Positions 26,133-35,752 of a stretch of DNA of 64,000 nt are shown one piece after another. Positions within the stretch are counted from its first letter, which is position 1, and every line of letters begins with the position of its first letter. This stretch comes from Candidatus Nitrosotalea okcheonensis. GTDB lineage: Archaea > Thermoproteota > Nitrososphaeria > Nitrososphaerales > Nitrosopumilaceae. The translations under genes and the position numbers were made by a program. The notes beneath the pieces were generated by a model. The model saw only the letters and a list, made by a program, of their open reading frames with translations, searched no databases and was not told where the DNA came from. The stretch is taken from positions 1,451,396-1,515,395 of the forward strand of contig NZ_LT841358.1 of assembly GCF_900177045.1 (NCBI RefSeq), written 5' to 3'.

Positions 26133-26516
26133 TTGATAAATCCTGATCTGAAACCGAGGGAAGTAATAACATTATTTGTTAATTCTGGCATTAAGAGACC
26201 TGTCAATAATGTTGTAAGAATAAAACGCATGATTGAAAATGCAAATCTGATAATATGTGCAAGAAATGACACAAAGCTAGTTGGAATATTGCGCGCTGTG
26301 ACTGACTTTAGTTATTGTTGTTATGTATCTGATTTGGCAGTTGATAAAAAATACCAACGCCTTGGAATTGGAAAAAAACTGCTCAAATTAGCGCAAAAAA
26401 CACTTGGAAAAGAAACCATGATACTTTTGTTATCTGCCCCAGAAGCAGACTCATTTTATTTGCATATTGGGATGGAAAACATACAAAACGCTTGGAAGAT
26501 TGCTCGCAAAAGATAG
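26133..26516 (+). CDS. GNAT-family N-acetyltransferase
   Basis: About 127 residues. The acetyl-CoA-binding motif is VDKKYQRLGIGKKLLKLA (near 70-87). Strands SDLAVD and TMILLLSAPEADSFYLHIGM complete the fold. The only start after the upstream in-frame stop is TTG 26133 (MINPDLKPREV). Substrate unknown. The phrase YLHIGMENIQNAWKI is usual for small-molecule or protein N-acetyltransferases of this size. Confidence 0.8.
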   Translation: MINPDLKPREVITLFVNSGIKRPVNNVVRIKRMIENANLIICARNDTKLVGILRAVTDFSYCCYVSDLAVDKKYQRLGIGKKLLKLAQKTLGKETMILLLSAPEADSFYLHIGMENIQNAWKIARKR

Positions 26517-26669
26517 AGTTCATAATATGGTGTAAAATCAGCTGCCTAGAAATCATGTCTCATCTATTTTCATATCGCATACAAAGCAAATTTTGTCATA
26601 ATTTACAATCTACTTGCTAATGTCAAATTGTCAAGTCATTTTTTGTATAATTGTGATTGTAATGGATAC

Positions 26670-26978
26670 ATGGGAAAACGAAAATTCACTATTGATCTTG
26701 GCAGCGAAAAGATTGAGGTAGAAGGACATCTTCACAAGAATGTTGCAATCAAGTACCTCATGAAGAGACGAAGATCACTGCTTATGACGCGAGACAAAGA
26801 AAAGGTAGAGAAACTCTTCCAAGATGCGCCAAAAACAATCTCAATAGTGGGTGGTCATCTGATCAAATCTTACAAAGTAAACTGGGAAAGAGAAGGAACA
26901 ACTGAATTTGAAGGTTCCAGATTTGTCTTCACCTTAACCGATCTACCTGACAAATCAGTACATGCAATTACAAATTGA
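26670..26978 (+). CDS. conserved hypothetical basic protein, about 102 aa
   Basis: Starts MGKRKFTIDLGSEKIEVEGHL. The start is supported by TGTATAATT (26643-26651) about 24 nt upstream. The sequence is strand-rich at both ends with a basic centre (AIKYLMKRRRSLLMTRDKEKVEKLF), suggesting nucleic-acid binding. It shows no known motif. It converges on the XPD-like helicase gene. A T-run at 26991-26997 between the two may terminate transcription. Confidence 0.65.
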   Translation: MGKRKFTIDLGSEKIEVEGHLHKNVAIKYLMKRRRSLLMTRDKEKVEKLFQDAPKTISIVGGHLIKSYKVNWEREGTTEFEGSRFVFTLTDLPDKSVHAITN

Positions 26979-26987
26979 TTTCCCATC

Positions 26988-27016
26988 GGTGCTTTTTTTG
27001 AGTTAGAAAATTTTTC
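26988..27016 (+). terminator. T-rich terminator between convergent genes
   Basis: GCTTTTTTTGAG (26989-27000) followed by a second run AAATTTTTC lies directly after the stop at 26978. Archaeal termination uses T tracts, so this is a likely terminator. It is only compositional evidence. Confidence 0.4.
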
Positions 27017-28744
27017 TTACATGGTAGACTTCATGCTTGATTCATAGCTTGGAAATCCCAGTACATCTTGGTATGATTTTGGAATCATTGATTTTGATTG
27101 AAGCAAGAGATCACTTGCGGCAGAATCAAGAACATATGTAACAGCCCAATCCTCCTCACTTCTGATTGATCTACCAAAACCCTGCAATAGCTTTGTAAGT
27201 GTCTGTGATTTGTACCATAAAGGAAACTTTTGCATCTTGATCTTGGTTCGTTTCTCGCTAAGGTTTGGATATGGTACCTTTGCTATTATCTGAAATCTTG
27301 ACAAGTCATCTTTCAAGTCAACTCCTTCCCATAATGATGATGACAGCAATACACCATCTTCATCAAAAGAATGTTCATGTAATACCTCGTCTTGTGTCAT
27401 ACCGTTTTCATTCCTGCTATGGCATATTCTGATTCGCCGTCTATTTTTTTCAGAGAGATTATTTTTTATGTCAAAACATCTTTTCTCTGAGGAAGTAAGT
27501 ATCAAACCCCTCTCTGTACCATGCTGTGTCATTAATTCATCAATTTTTTTTATTACAGCAAGCTCATCATCCTTACTTGAAGAATAGCTCAGTTTTTTTG
27601 TATTAAGAAAATTGATTCTTCTCTTATCAGGTGGAAATGGAGATCTTGGGGTATCAACAAATCCGACTTTTGATGGATCAAGTCCCGTATTTTCGCAAAA
27701 ACTATCCTTGTCTATAGTAGCAGACATGAAAACCTGATTTTCAATGTCAAAGAATGTCTTAACATACTTTGAAATGTCAAGTGGCTTTACAGAAATTGAT
27801 CTGAAATTTCCTCGTTCATCATTAAATGGATCATTTACCACAAAATTATTCTTGTTTGAATATATCTCTGCATGGGAATTAGCCATCTTTTCATATCTTG
27901 ATTCTAGTTTTGCAAGCAAGGCGTAGTCAGGGTTTAGCATAAATGACTTGCTTTCCTGCAAATCAAGTATCTGCTTTGAATATGATCGTGCCAAGTCATC
28001 AAGCAATTGAACTATCATACCAATATCTCCAAGATCGTATGTCTTTGCATCAATGCCACATTCAGATAGATATCCATTGTAGATGTCTACACCTATGAAC
28101 TGGATTATCTGGTCTTCTATCTTATGTGCCTCGTCAAAAATTGCTATTGGTTTTGAGACATATTCGGAATAGGACTTTCTGTTGAACTTCATTAATTGAA
28201 AATATGCGGCATAGTTCCAGATAGAGTGGGGCGAAGTTAGTGCACGATATTTCTGTTCATAATAGTGACACAAATCCTTGGTTACATCTTGCGGCTCTCC
28301 AAGTTTTGGCTTGAACTGACAAATCTCCTTGATTTTCTTCCCGTTCTTCATTATTGTCTCTTCACAAAGGCCTTTCTCACAAGTAAGGCCTTTCTGGACT
28401 GCACTTCTTGTATCTAATTTTCCAATTGATTCTTGTTCCATCAGTTTAAGGCAAGCAAAATTTGATTTTCCCTTTACAGGCATGAGAAATTTTAGGTCTT
28501 TAGAATACTGGTCCTGTAATTGTTTTGACGCAGTAACTATGAAAGAACTACCATAATATCTTGCAAGTGTAGCAGCAATGAGAGATTTCCCAACTCCTGT
28601 TGGTGCAGACAAAATGATTGTCTTGTATCCAGACTTGATCTTTTGCTCCATTCCCTGCAAAATTTCTTTTTGTATTTCTCTTGGCTTGAAATCATCTGGA
28701 AAGTGTTCTAGAACAGTATTCATGTTGCTCGGTTGATAAAACAT
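27017..28744 (-). CDS. XPD/DinG-like superfamily 2 DNA helicase with Fe-S cluster
   Basis: 575 residues. Walker A is APTGVGKS near 46-53, the DEAH box is FDEAHKIED, and motif VI reads QGFGRSIRSEEDW. Four cysteines between motifs I and II (FACLK, LTCEKGLCEE, KEICQF and KDLCHYY) match the 4Fe-4S domain of XPD-type 5'-3' helicases. It probably works in repair or in resolving structured DNA. MFYQPSN precedes a second Met at 28723 that is also a possible start. Confidence 0.9.
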   Translation of the reverse strand: MFYQPSNMNTVLEHFPDDFKPREIQKEILQGMEQKIKSGYKTIILSAPTGVGKSLIAATLARYYGSSFIVTASKQLQDQYSKDLKFLMPVKGKSNFACLKLMEQESIGKLDTRSAVQKGLTCEKGLCEETIMKNGKKIKEICQFKPKLGEPQDVTKDLCHYYEQKYRALTSPHSIWNYAAYFQLMKFNRKSYSEYVSKPIAIFDEAHKIEDQIIQFIGVDIYNGYLSECGIDAKTYDLGDIGMIVQLLDDLARSYSKQILDLQESKSFMLNPDYALLAKLESRYEKMANSHAEIYSNKNNFVVNDPFNDERGNFRSISVKPLDISKYVKTFFDIENQVFMSATIDKDSFCENTGLDPSKVGFVDTPRSPFPPDKRRINFLNTKKLSYSSSKDDELAVIKKIDELMTQHGTERGLILTSSEKRCFDIKNNLSEKNRRRIRICHSRNENGMTQDEVLHEHSFDEDGVLLSSSLWEGVDLKDDLSRFQIIAKVPYPNLSEKRTKIKMQKFPLWYKSQTLTKLLQGFGRSIRSEEDWAVTYVLDSAASDLLLQSKSMIPKSYQDVLGFPSYESSMKSTM

Positions 28745-28821
28745 TCAAAGAACAATACTTAATCGCTTGTTTTGGCATTACAATTTTTAGCCACGTTCAA
28801 TATCCGGTAAATAATAAATCA

Positions 28822-29427
28822 TTAAATCTTGTTGAATTGTCGCAGGCTCTTCCAAATATACCATGTAGCTACAGTTCTGTATGGTTTCCACCTCTGACCA
28901 AGTTTTTCAGTTTCTATTTGTTTTGGAATTTCAGGTAACGAAAACAATATCTGTATCCCTTTTCTCAAAGCAAGGTCACCAACAGGAAAAATGTCTTGCC
29001 TTCCAAGAGAAAAAATGAGAAACATCTCTGCTGTCCACCTTCCTATTCCCTTGACCTGAGTTAGGTGGGATATCACATCCTCATCATTCATCCTTGAAAT
29101 CGATTGCATATTCAATTTTCCATCATCCACATGTTTTGCCAAGTCTTTCAGATACTCAATTTTCATGCTAGATAGCCCAACTTGGCGAAGTGTGGATTTC
29201 CTAGTGGCAAGAATCTCAGAGGCAGTTGGAAATTTTGGGTATAATCTCTTGAATCTCTTAAAAATTGCATCTGCCGCGCTGGTTGCAAGCTGTTGAGAAA
29301 TTATTGATTCAACAAGTACAGAAAAATGGTGATTTCTTTTCTTTAGTTTGTATTCCCCAATCATATCTATGACTGGGGCCATTGCCTGGTCTTTTTGAAG
29401 AAATGTTATTGCATCATCAATTGTCAT
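28822..29427 (-). CDS. alkA: DNA-3-methyladenine glycosylase (AlkA-type HhH-GPD)
   Basis: Removes alkylated bases. The helix-hairpin-helix is LTQVKGIGRWTAEMFLIFSLG, followed by the catalytic aspartate in FPVGDLALRKGI. 201 residues is usual for the short AlkA form without the N-terminal domain. It starts two bases after the CDF transporter stop and is the last gene of the operon beginning with ThpR. Confidence 0.93.
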   Translation of the reverse strand: MTIDDAITFLQKDQAMAPVIDMIGEYKLKKRNHHFSVLVESIISQQLATSAADAIFKRFKRLYPKFPTASEILATRKSTLRQVGLSSMKIEYLKDLAKHVDDGKLNMQSISRMNDEDVISHLTQVKGIGRWTAEMFLIFSLGRQDIFPVGDLALRKGIQILFSLPEIPKQIETEKLGQRWKPYRTVATWYIWKSLRQFNKI

Positions 29428-29429
29428 TT

Positions 29430-30788
29430 CTAGTTTGGCTCTGGATGTATGGTAACTATGGCATTTTTTATCTGATCTTTAATCTTGCTTTCTATATCTG
29501 AGACAATATCGTGAACTTCTTCTATTGTAAGATTTTTTTCAAATGAGCAATCAATGTCCACTTTGAAGATATCTTGTAGATGTAATGTTATCACCCGGCC
29601 AATTTTTTTTACCTTAGTGTATTCTCTTATGATATTGGTAACTTGTTCTTCTATCGTTATGTCCTCTACTGGAACGCTCTCAGGAATTGAAACATATGGT
29701 TCAAGATGAATAGTAATGTGATTGACATTTGCAACAGATTTTTTTATTTGAGATTCTATTTCATCTGATACGTGATGAGCATCTTCAAGTGACATGTTTC
29801 TATCAACCATTACATGCAAGCTAATGAAGATGCCATTCTCTGCAGAAAATGAGGTTACATTATGGATTTCCTTTACTCCTTTGACTGAAGTTGCAACTGT
29901 ATTTATGACATAGTTTGCTGGAACATCTTTCCATGTTGGTTCAAAGTGAATAGTGACATTTGAATTTGCAATTGCATTTTTGATGTTTTTTTCCACATTA
30001 GCACTAATCTTATGGGCTTCCTCAAAACTTGAGGCAGCACTCAATGATATTGTAATTTCAGTAAAGATGTCACTACCTGATCTGCGTATTTGTACAGACT
30101 CTGTCCTCATTACTCCTTTGGTATTGTTTACTATATCGTGTACTCTTTTGACCATGTTTGCAGGAACTGCGTCAGTTAACTCAAGACCACTTTTGTGGAT
30201 CAATTTCAAGCTCAGTGCAGCAAGCAAGCCTCCAAGAATCAATGCTGCAATGTTATCACCTTGGTAGAATCCCATTATGACAAGCACAATCCCTACAAGT
30301 GCAACAGAGGTTGCACCCATGTCCGTGAGGGCATGGTACAGGTCTATCTGAAGTGAGGAACCATCTGTTTTTTTGAGTGCTCTTCTCAATATAGTAATCC
30401 TGAAAAAGATTGACCCTAGCGTATACATTGCCGCAATTACTGCAAGAATTCCAGGCAAAACTAGGGGTTTTGGTTCCTGGAATCTTGATATCGATTCATA
30501 AACAAAAAACAATGAAATTACAAGAATTATGATCCCTGCTACAAAACTGCCCATCGTCTCAATCTTTCCATGACCATAGGTGTGTTCTCTGTCCGGCGGC
30601 TTGGTAGACCATTTTGCAGCAACAAGCAAAACCATAGTTACAATGGAATCTAGTATAGCATGGATACTATCTGTAACAAGGGCAAGACTGTTAGACAAAA
30701 TTCCGATCAAAAATTCTACTACAAAGGCAGAAAGTATCACTCCAAGCGAAATTTTTAATGCATTTGTCTTGATGTCATGCAAGCTCAA
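29430..30788 (-). CDS. cation diffusion facilitator with three tandem cytoplasmic domains
   Basis: A divalent-metal antiporter. Residues 1-205 form the six-helix CDF domain with DSIHAILDSIVT and DLYHALTDMG, which supply the metal site (D/H residues of helices 2 and 5). Ordinary CDFs have one C-terminal ZT-dimer domain and about 300 residues. This one has 452, and three copies of the domain follow (about 206-285, 286-370, 371-452). Each ends in VTIHxEP or ITIHLEP and contains EEAHKIS, EDAHHVS or EEVHDIV. The extra histidines could sense metal. It overlaps the kinase gene by 4 bp. Confidence 0.92.
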   Translation of the reverse strand: MSLHDIKTNALKISLGVILSAFVVEFLIGILSNSLALVTDSIHAILDSIVTMVLLVAAKWSTKPPDREHTYGHGKIETMGSFVAGIIILVISLFFVYESISRFQEPKPLVLPGILAVIAAMYTLGSIFFRITILRRALKKTDGSSLQIDLYHALTDMGATSVALVGIVLVIMGFYQGDNIAALILGGLLAALSLKLIHKSGLELTDAVPANMVKRVHDIVNNTKGVMRTESVQIRRSGSDIFTEITISLSAASSFEEAHKISANVEKNIKNAIANSNVTIHFEPTWKDVPANYVINTVATSVKGVKEIHNVTSFSAENGIFISLHVMVDRNMSLEDAHHVSDEIESQIKKSVANVNHITIHLEPYVSIPESVPVEDITIEEQVTNIIREYTKVKKIGRVITLHLQDIFKVDIDCSFEKNLTIEEVHDIVSDIESKIKDQIKNAIVTIHPEPN

Positions 30789-31552
30789 TTCTTGTCCAAC
30801 CCCAACATCTTCAGTATTTCATCGAAGTTTTCTCTTGTTTGATCATGTTTGTATTTTTTGAGTGGACCTATCATTTTTCTCTTGCTTGGTATCTTGATTA
30901 TATTTTTGACCATGCTTGAAAGTACAGAGCCTATGAATATTGATTGGGTGGCAGATGTAACATTAGAAGTTCTTCTGTTTGTACTGGAGCTTTCAAAATC
31001 AATCAAGCATGGAAGTTTTCCCACAATTACATGCTTGTGTATATAGCTAAGCTCTCCATGATCAAGATGTATCTTATCCAAAGTGTGACAATCTTCCAAG
31101 ACTTGTCTTACAACAGATCTGAGTGCAGCAGCTCTTCCCCTGCCCTTTAAATCTTGTACCCAATCAGTTATTTTTTTACCCTCAACATATTCCATTACCA
31201 AAAAATTTCTGCTACTGTCTATCATCTTTGGGCCTATATTTGCCATATTTGCAATCTCGAGAAGTTTTGCCTCACTTTGCATCTCTTGTCTGCTAGAATC
31301 TATTCTACGAATCTTGAGGGCTACATTTTTTTTGCCAAGCCTTGACAATACAACAACTCCCACATAGCCCTTACCAAGTACATGAATGTTGTTCAAAATT
31401 GTCTCCCCCTCAAACATAACTCCTGTAATTCCAAGTTTTTTAAGCTCGGTTAGCCTTTTTGTAATCTCACTCTTTGTTGCCTTTGGATATCCTAATATCA
31501 GAGAGTATGGTTCTTTGACAAGCTTACTTGTTGGAACCAAAGATGAGTTCAT
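30785..31552 (-). CDS. atypical Ser/Thr kinase (COG2112-like)
   Basis: 255 residues. The N-terminal 45 residues look like a winged helix (SEITKRLTELKKLGITGVMFEG). The kinase fold follows: glycine loop LGKGYVGVV, ATP-lysine in VALKIRR, a hinge-like LVMEYVEGK, catalytic loop LDHGELSYIHKHVI and metal-binding IDFESSS in place of DFG. It is a small archaeal kinase-like family; the target is unknown. It overlaps the CCA-adding enzyme gene by 29 bp and the CDF gene by 4 bp, so it is translated with tRNA-repair proteins. Confidence 0.82.
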   Translation of the reverse strand: MNSSLVPTSKLVKEPYSLILGYPKATKSEITKRLTELKKLGITGVMFEGETILNNIHVLGKGYVGVVVLSRLGKKNVALKIRRIDSSRQEMQSEAKLLEIANMANIGPKMIDSSRNFLVMEYVEGKKITDWVQDLKGRGRAAALRSVVRQVLEDCHTLDKIHLDHGELSYIHKHVIVGKLPCLIDFESSSTNRRTSNVTSATQSIFIGSVLSSMVKNIIKIPSKRKMIGPLKKYKHDQTRENFDEILKMLGLDKN

Positions 31553-32858
31553 TGGTAGAGGTTAACTCGGCCAGAGCCTTTTTAATGGATTTGCTTGTCA
31601 CCTGATGACCTCCAGATATCACAAAGCCACGTTTCATGTCAGATATTATACCGCTTGGAATGCCTGCTTTTGATAGGTTTCTCTTCAAAAGTGAGTGCAG
31701 GAATTTTTTGACATCATGAAATTCTCTTTGTTGCAGTGATAGGATTCTTCCTTGATCATCAACCCAGGTTATCTCGTTCTTGGAATTTCGTAAAATAAAG
31801 TTCTCTGATTCTGGTTTTCTAAATACCTCTGGACCATTTTTAACCATGAATTTTTCAATTATTGTAGATTGTAGAAGGAAAAGCATGGCAGCCTCTGATT
31901 TTTCATCGGTTGTAGCACTCTTGCGTAATACCTGAAATCCACCAAGCTCAAGTTGGCCAGAAAGTGCGGATGCTCCCCTTTTTACCTGACCCCAAATTAT
32001 GTCAGGGCTTCTGTGTTTGTAATTGAACTTGACAACTAGAACATTTTTTAGGCTCTTTGTCTTTGGCAACAATTTTTTGCTATTGAAAAATTCAAGTGAT
32101 GGCTTTTTGAGGTAAGCCCTTGCCGCAAGTATGAACTTGCCAAAATTTTGAGCAGAGATTGCGGTGCCAAGGTTTCTGTTGCTATCTATGGGATCTATTA
32201 ACACCAATGATGTCTCAAACTTTTTTGTGGGATTTCCTATTGTTTGTCCTTGGGAAAAGTTTGCCGCAGCCTCTAACATTTTCATAAAGCTTCCATAATG
32301 GTAAATTAAAACCTCAGAAACATATCCTCCAAATCCTTCTATTGCTATCTCTGCACCGTAGATGCCAACTCCACCGAGAAATTTTTTGAGTAGCCTTACC
32401 TCATTTTTTCCCTCTGCATCTAATTTTTCAAGTATGAATTTGGTATGAAATGATGACCTGTCAGCTGCACTCTTCCACTGGCCTTTTTCTACGTCATAGC
32501 ATGGAACAACGTTTACCTTGGTATCTTGAACTACTGCCTCAACGTATGGATGTTCCGAATATCTAACATACGGATGAAATTTTTTCATGGATTCAAAACC
32601 GATCTTTCTACCAATCTCCTCAAATCGCTTTTCGTCCGTCTCTTTTTTCATCTTGACAAAAATGTCAAGGTCCAGATTGCCCTTGAGCCATGTTCCCTTT
32701 GCATAAGACCCGCCAAGCTCAACAGATGTAATCTCTGGATATTTCACAATTTCTTTTTTTACCAAGGTGAGGAGATTTTCTGCAAGTATGCCTATTTTTT
32801 CCTCTTCCTGTCTTGTGGGAATTGATATTTTTCTTGCCTGTTCCAAAACGTTTCTCAT
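31524..32858 (-). CDS. cca: CCA-adding enzyme (archaeal class I)
   Basis: Adds or repairs the 3' CCA of tRNA without a nucleic-acid template. The nucleotidyltransferase signature is GGSYAKGTWLKGNLDLDIFV near 48-67, with both metal-binding aspartates. 444 residues is the usual class I length. The tRNA-Pro gene in this window encodes no CCA, so the enzyme is needed. It starts inside the ThpR 3' end (4-bp overlap). Confidence 0.95.
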   Translation of the reverse strand: MRNVLEQARKISIPTRQEEEKIGILAENLLTLVKKEIVKYPEITSVELGGSYAKGTWLKGNLDLDIFVKMKKETDEKRFEEIGRKIGFESMKKFHPYVRYSEHPYVEAVVQDTKVNVVPCYDVEKGQWKSAADRSSFHTKFILEKLDAEGKNEVRLLKKFLGGVGIYGAEIAIEGFGGYVSEVLIYHYGSFMKMLEAAANFSQGQTIGNPTKKFETSLVLIDPIDSNRNLGTAISAQNFGKFILAARAYLKKPSLEFFNSKKLLPKTKSLKNVLVVKFNYKHRSPDIIWGQVKRGASALSGQLELGGFQVLRKSATTDEKSEAAMLFLLQSTIIEKFMVKNGPEVFRKPESENFILRNSKNEITWVDDQGRILSLQQREFHDVKKFLHSLLKRNLSKAGIPSGIISDMKRGFVISGGHQVTSKSIKKALAELTSTNELIFGSNK

Positions 32859-33394
32859 TGAGCTAAAATCACCTGTAAATCAGAGTAAATTGGTCCACTA
32901 GGGGTTAAGATGCTTTGCTTGAACTTTAATTCTGTCATGTTATATTTTCCCAGATCAACTTTCTTGAATTTTTCCATGATGCCTAAGATATCCCCAACCT
33001 TGTTCTTTATCCTAAATATTGTCAGGTGTGGTTTGAAAGGCTTGTCTGGCCTAAATCCAAGGGGCTCTAGTTTTTTTTCTACCTGAGATGCAAGATCTAC
33101 TAGATGTTTTGATGATGTGTCATCTACACCAATCCAGATAACTCGTGGAGATCTTGGGTTTGGAAACGCACCCACATGTGTAAAATTTACATCTATTTTC
33201 TTGAATGAAATTGTGCTCAATGCTTTTTTTACGCTTGACGCAGTATCTTCAGTTATTTCCCCCAAGAAAAGCAATGTAAAGTGCATATTTTTTTTGCTTA
33301 CTGGCGTTGCACTTATCTTAAATTCAGATTGAATCTTGGCAATTGCGTCAAGTATACTCTCATCCTGAATCTCTATTGCAACAAAGGCGCGCAT
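32855..33394 (-). CDS. thpR: RNA 2',3'-cyclic phosphodiesterase (ThpR/LigT)
   Basis: A 2H-phosphoesterase with both catalytic motifs, HFTLLFLG (near 43) and HLTIFRI (near 126). It opens 2',3'-cyclic phosphate ends and has been linked to tRNA ligation. It is the first gene of the operon with the CCA-adding enzyme, consistent with tRNA end repair. 179 residues is the usual size. Confidence 0.93.
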   Translation of the reverse strand: MRAFVAIEIQDESILDAIAKIQSEFKISATPVSKKNMHFTLLFLGEITEDTASSVKKALSTISFKKIDVNFTHVGAFPNPRSPRVIWIGVDDTSSKHLVDLASQVEKKLEPLGFRPDKPFKPHLTIFRIKNKVGDILGIMEKFKKVDLGKYNMTELKFKQSILTPSGPIYSDLQVILAQ

Positions 33395-33509
33395 TAGTGG
33401 AACTCAGTTGTGGCATCTATAATGATTTTCGGTAACATCATTGACAAATTTTAGTGGTATATTGTAATTACCTTGTATTTTTAAGGGAATTTCTCTTCTT
33501 GGTTGCACC

Positions 33510-34682
33510 GTGAAAGTAACAAAATGCGTATGGCAGTACCATAATAAAAAAAACGAATTTGAACCAGTTTTTGATTATTTCAAGTATTGTGCTAATGAAG
33601 CAATTCGAATTGGTATTGAAAAGAACCTAACATCAAAATTTAATCTACATTATCAGTTGTATCATATACTTCGCTTGGATTCTCAATTTCATTGTAAATA
33701 TGTATATGGTGCACTAGAATGTGCTGCTTCAAAGCTTAAGTTATACAAAAAAATAATTAAGAAAAAACCTGATGCTAAAAAACCACATGTTTCAACAAAT
33801 CATTTGATAATGGATAACATGTCATATAAAATTGATCAAGACATAATTAGAATCCCGACAGAACCTGAAAAATATGTATTCATTAAATTAACAAAATATG
33901 TGTTAGAAAAGATAAGAAATATGAAACTTGGTCAAATCACAATAACTATTGACAAACTGATTATCTCATACTCCAAAGAAATTCCTGTACATAAATCAAC
34001 TAATTTTCTTGGAATAGATAGAAACTTGAACAATCTCACAACATGTGATTCTTCTGGAGATTACATTATCCATGATCTAGCAAACGCCCAAAAAATAATC
34101 ACATTATATGGTATAGTGAAAAGCAAATTCAAACGTAATGATGTAAGAATAAGGAAAAGAATATTTCAAAAATGGTAGATTACAAAGAAATAGAGTAAAT
34201 AATATCCTGAATTGTACTTCAAAGAATATTACATCTAAAAATGCTGGAATCATAATGGAGAACCTAAAAGGCATTCGTAAAATATACAAAAAGGGAATGG
34301 TCAAGGAACAAAATATAGAGGAAAGATGAACTCTTGGTCATTCTATGAACTGCAACGACAAATTGAGTACAAAGCAAGATGGCTTGGTTTGCCGGTAAAT
34401 TATGTAAAAGCAGGTGGAACAAGTACAAAGTGTGCAATATGTGGGTCAAAGCTAGTACCCGAAGAGCACCGAAAGATGTTTTGTTCAATCTGCAAGACAA
34501 GTGTTGATAGAGATATCAACGCTGCTCGTAACATCTTGCTTAGAGGCACCAAGGTTGTGCCAGACGGGATCACAAGTGAAGCGGTGATGGCGGAATCTGG
34601 AATAATTTCTGAAATTTTTCCAATAATACGTCGAGTCGATGTGATCAAATCAATTGTTGAAACAAAAATCTCAACAACTTGA
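33510..34682 (+). pseudogene. tnpB: decayed TnpB (IS200/IS605-type OrfB)
   Basis: One TnpB reading split over three frames. The first part (33510-34178) has FLGIDRNLNNLTT with the first RuvC aspartate and ends at a stop after KRIFQKW. The reading then continues in another frame (about 34172-34329, GRLQRNRVNNILNC...IIMENLKGIRKIYKKG) with the catalytic Glu. A further one-base shift near 34300 leads to NSWSFYELQRQI and the zinc ribbon CAICGSKL...CSICK with SVDRDINAA. All three RuvC residues survive, so the decay is recent. No TnpA and no clear inverted ends were found. It resembles the intact TnpB at 53220 but is not a copy of it. Confidence 0.88.
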
Positions 34683-34715
34683 TAGTACCTTTCCGGTAGC
34701 TTCATAGACTAGGGG

Positions 34716-35276
34716 ATGAAATTTGTGAGTGTGAAACTAATCATATGTCTTACAGGAATGCCCGGAGCTGGAAAAACCACAATAGCTGAGGGCTTGAAAT
34801 CAAAAGGCTTTGATAAAATTACAATGGGCGATGCTGTAAGGGAAGAAGCTACGAGAAGAAAGATAGATCCTACGGGGGCTAATCTCGGTAAAATCATGAT
34901 TGAACTGCGAGAAAAAAATGGTCAAGGCGCAGTGGCTGAACTCATAAAAGACGTAATCCAAAATTCCAAGTCTGATGTTATACTTGTAGATGGGGTGAGA
35001 TCGCTTGCAGAGGTAAATGTCTTGAAAAAAATCGGCACTGTCAAAGTTCTTGCAATTCATGCATCTGGCGATACAAGATACAAGTTTCTAACAGGGAGGG
35101 GAAGATCCGATGCTCCATCTGACCGTGAAGACTTTACAAAAAGGGATTCAAGAGAAATTGGGGTAGGCATGAGCGAATCAATTGCACTTGCAGATGAAAC
35201 AATCTCAAATAACAATATGACAATTCAAGAACTTGTTGATACTGCATATCGAGTAATCAAAGGTTGGATGAATTGA
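34716..35276 (+). CDS. UPF0200-family P-loop nucleotide kinase-like protein
   Basis: 186 residues with P-loop GMPGAGKTT (near 14-22). MGDAVREEATRRKIDPTGANLGKIMIELREKNG is diagnostic of UPF0200, and VILVDGVRSLAEV and GRGRSDAPS follow. It is related to adenylate and dephospho-CoA kinases; the true substrate is not established from sequence. It overlaps the next gene by 13 bp. Starts at ATG 34716 or 34734 region (VKLIICLTG); the former is the longest. Confidence 0.85.
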   Translation: MKFVSVKLIICLTGMPGAGKTTIAEGLKSKGFDKITMGDAVREEATRRKIDPTGANLGKIMIELREKNGQGAVAELIKDVIQNSKSDVILVDGVRSLAEVNVLKKIGTVKVLAIHASGDTRYKFLTGRGRSDAPSDREDFTKRDSREIGVGMSESIALADETISNNNMTIQELVDTAYRVIKGWMN

Positions 35277-35677
35277 AGATTCCAAATGTTGTCTGCAAGA
35301 TCGAAGTCTATGCTGCAGTAAATCCATCTGAAGATCCAGACAAAGTCAGGCTTGCCGTATCTCATGTCATACTGGAAACAGATTACCAGTACAAGGAAGG
35401 GAGTATCAAGGCAACCTCAAACCAGTTGAACTCGCTTGTAAAAATTCAGGAGACAATCAAGAAGCATCGAACCAACAAAATCTACCGAAGACAGATGCGA
35501 TTTAATACCAAAGGAGATACTACTTGGTTTTACCTCAACAAGCAGGCAGCCTTTGTGGATGTCATTGCAGCATGCGAGGAGGCAGAAGAATCTGCTATGG
35601 GTCCAATCAAGGTAATACTTCATTCCAAAGACCTTGATAAGGTAGTAGACTGGCTTGCTCCTGAGATGACAGAATAA
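35264..35677 (+). CDS. COG1325/DUF54-type RNA-binding protein
   Basis: 137 residues with the family pattern VVCKIEVYAAVNPSEDPDKVRLAVSHV. A later FNTKGDTTWFYLNKQAAFVD and GPIKVILHSKDLDKVVDWLAP complete it. This archaeal family is predicted to bind RNA and often neighbours UPF0200 or exosome genes. The 13-bp overlap with UPF0200 indicates translational coupling. Confidence 0.82.
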   Translation: MDELKIPNVVCKIEVYAAVNPSEDPDKVRLAVSHVILETDYQYKEGSIKATSNQLNSLVKIQETIKKHRTNKIYRRQMRFNTKGDTTWFYLNKQAAFVDVIAACEEAEESAMGPIKVILHSKDLDKVVDWLAPEMTE

Positions 35678-35752
35678 CTGGATAAATTTACTACATTTAC
35701 TCAACTAGTGTGCATTTGTGCTTTTTTATGAAAACCCCAAGAAAAGTATTGC

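Noticed and set aside
33395-33509. Left end of the decayed TnpB element
   Set aside because: CGGTAAC near 33430 and CCGGTAGC near 34693 look faintly alike but are too short to define ends.
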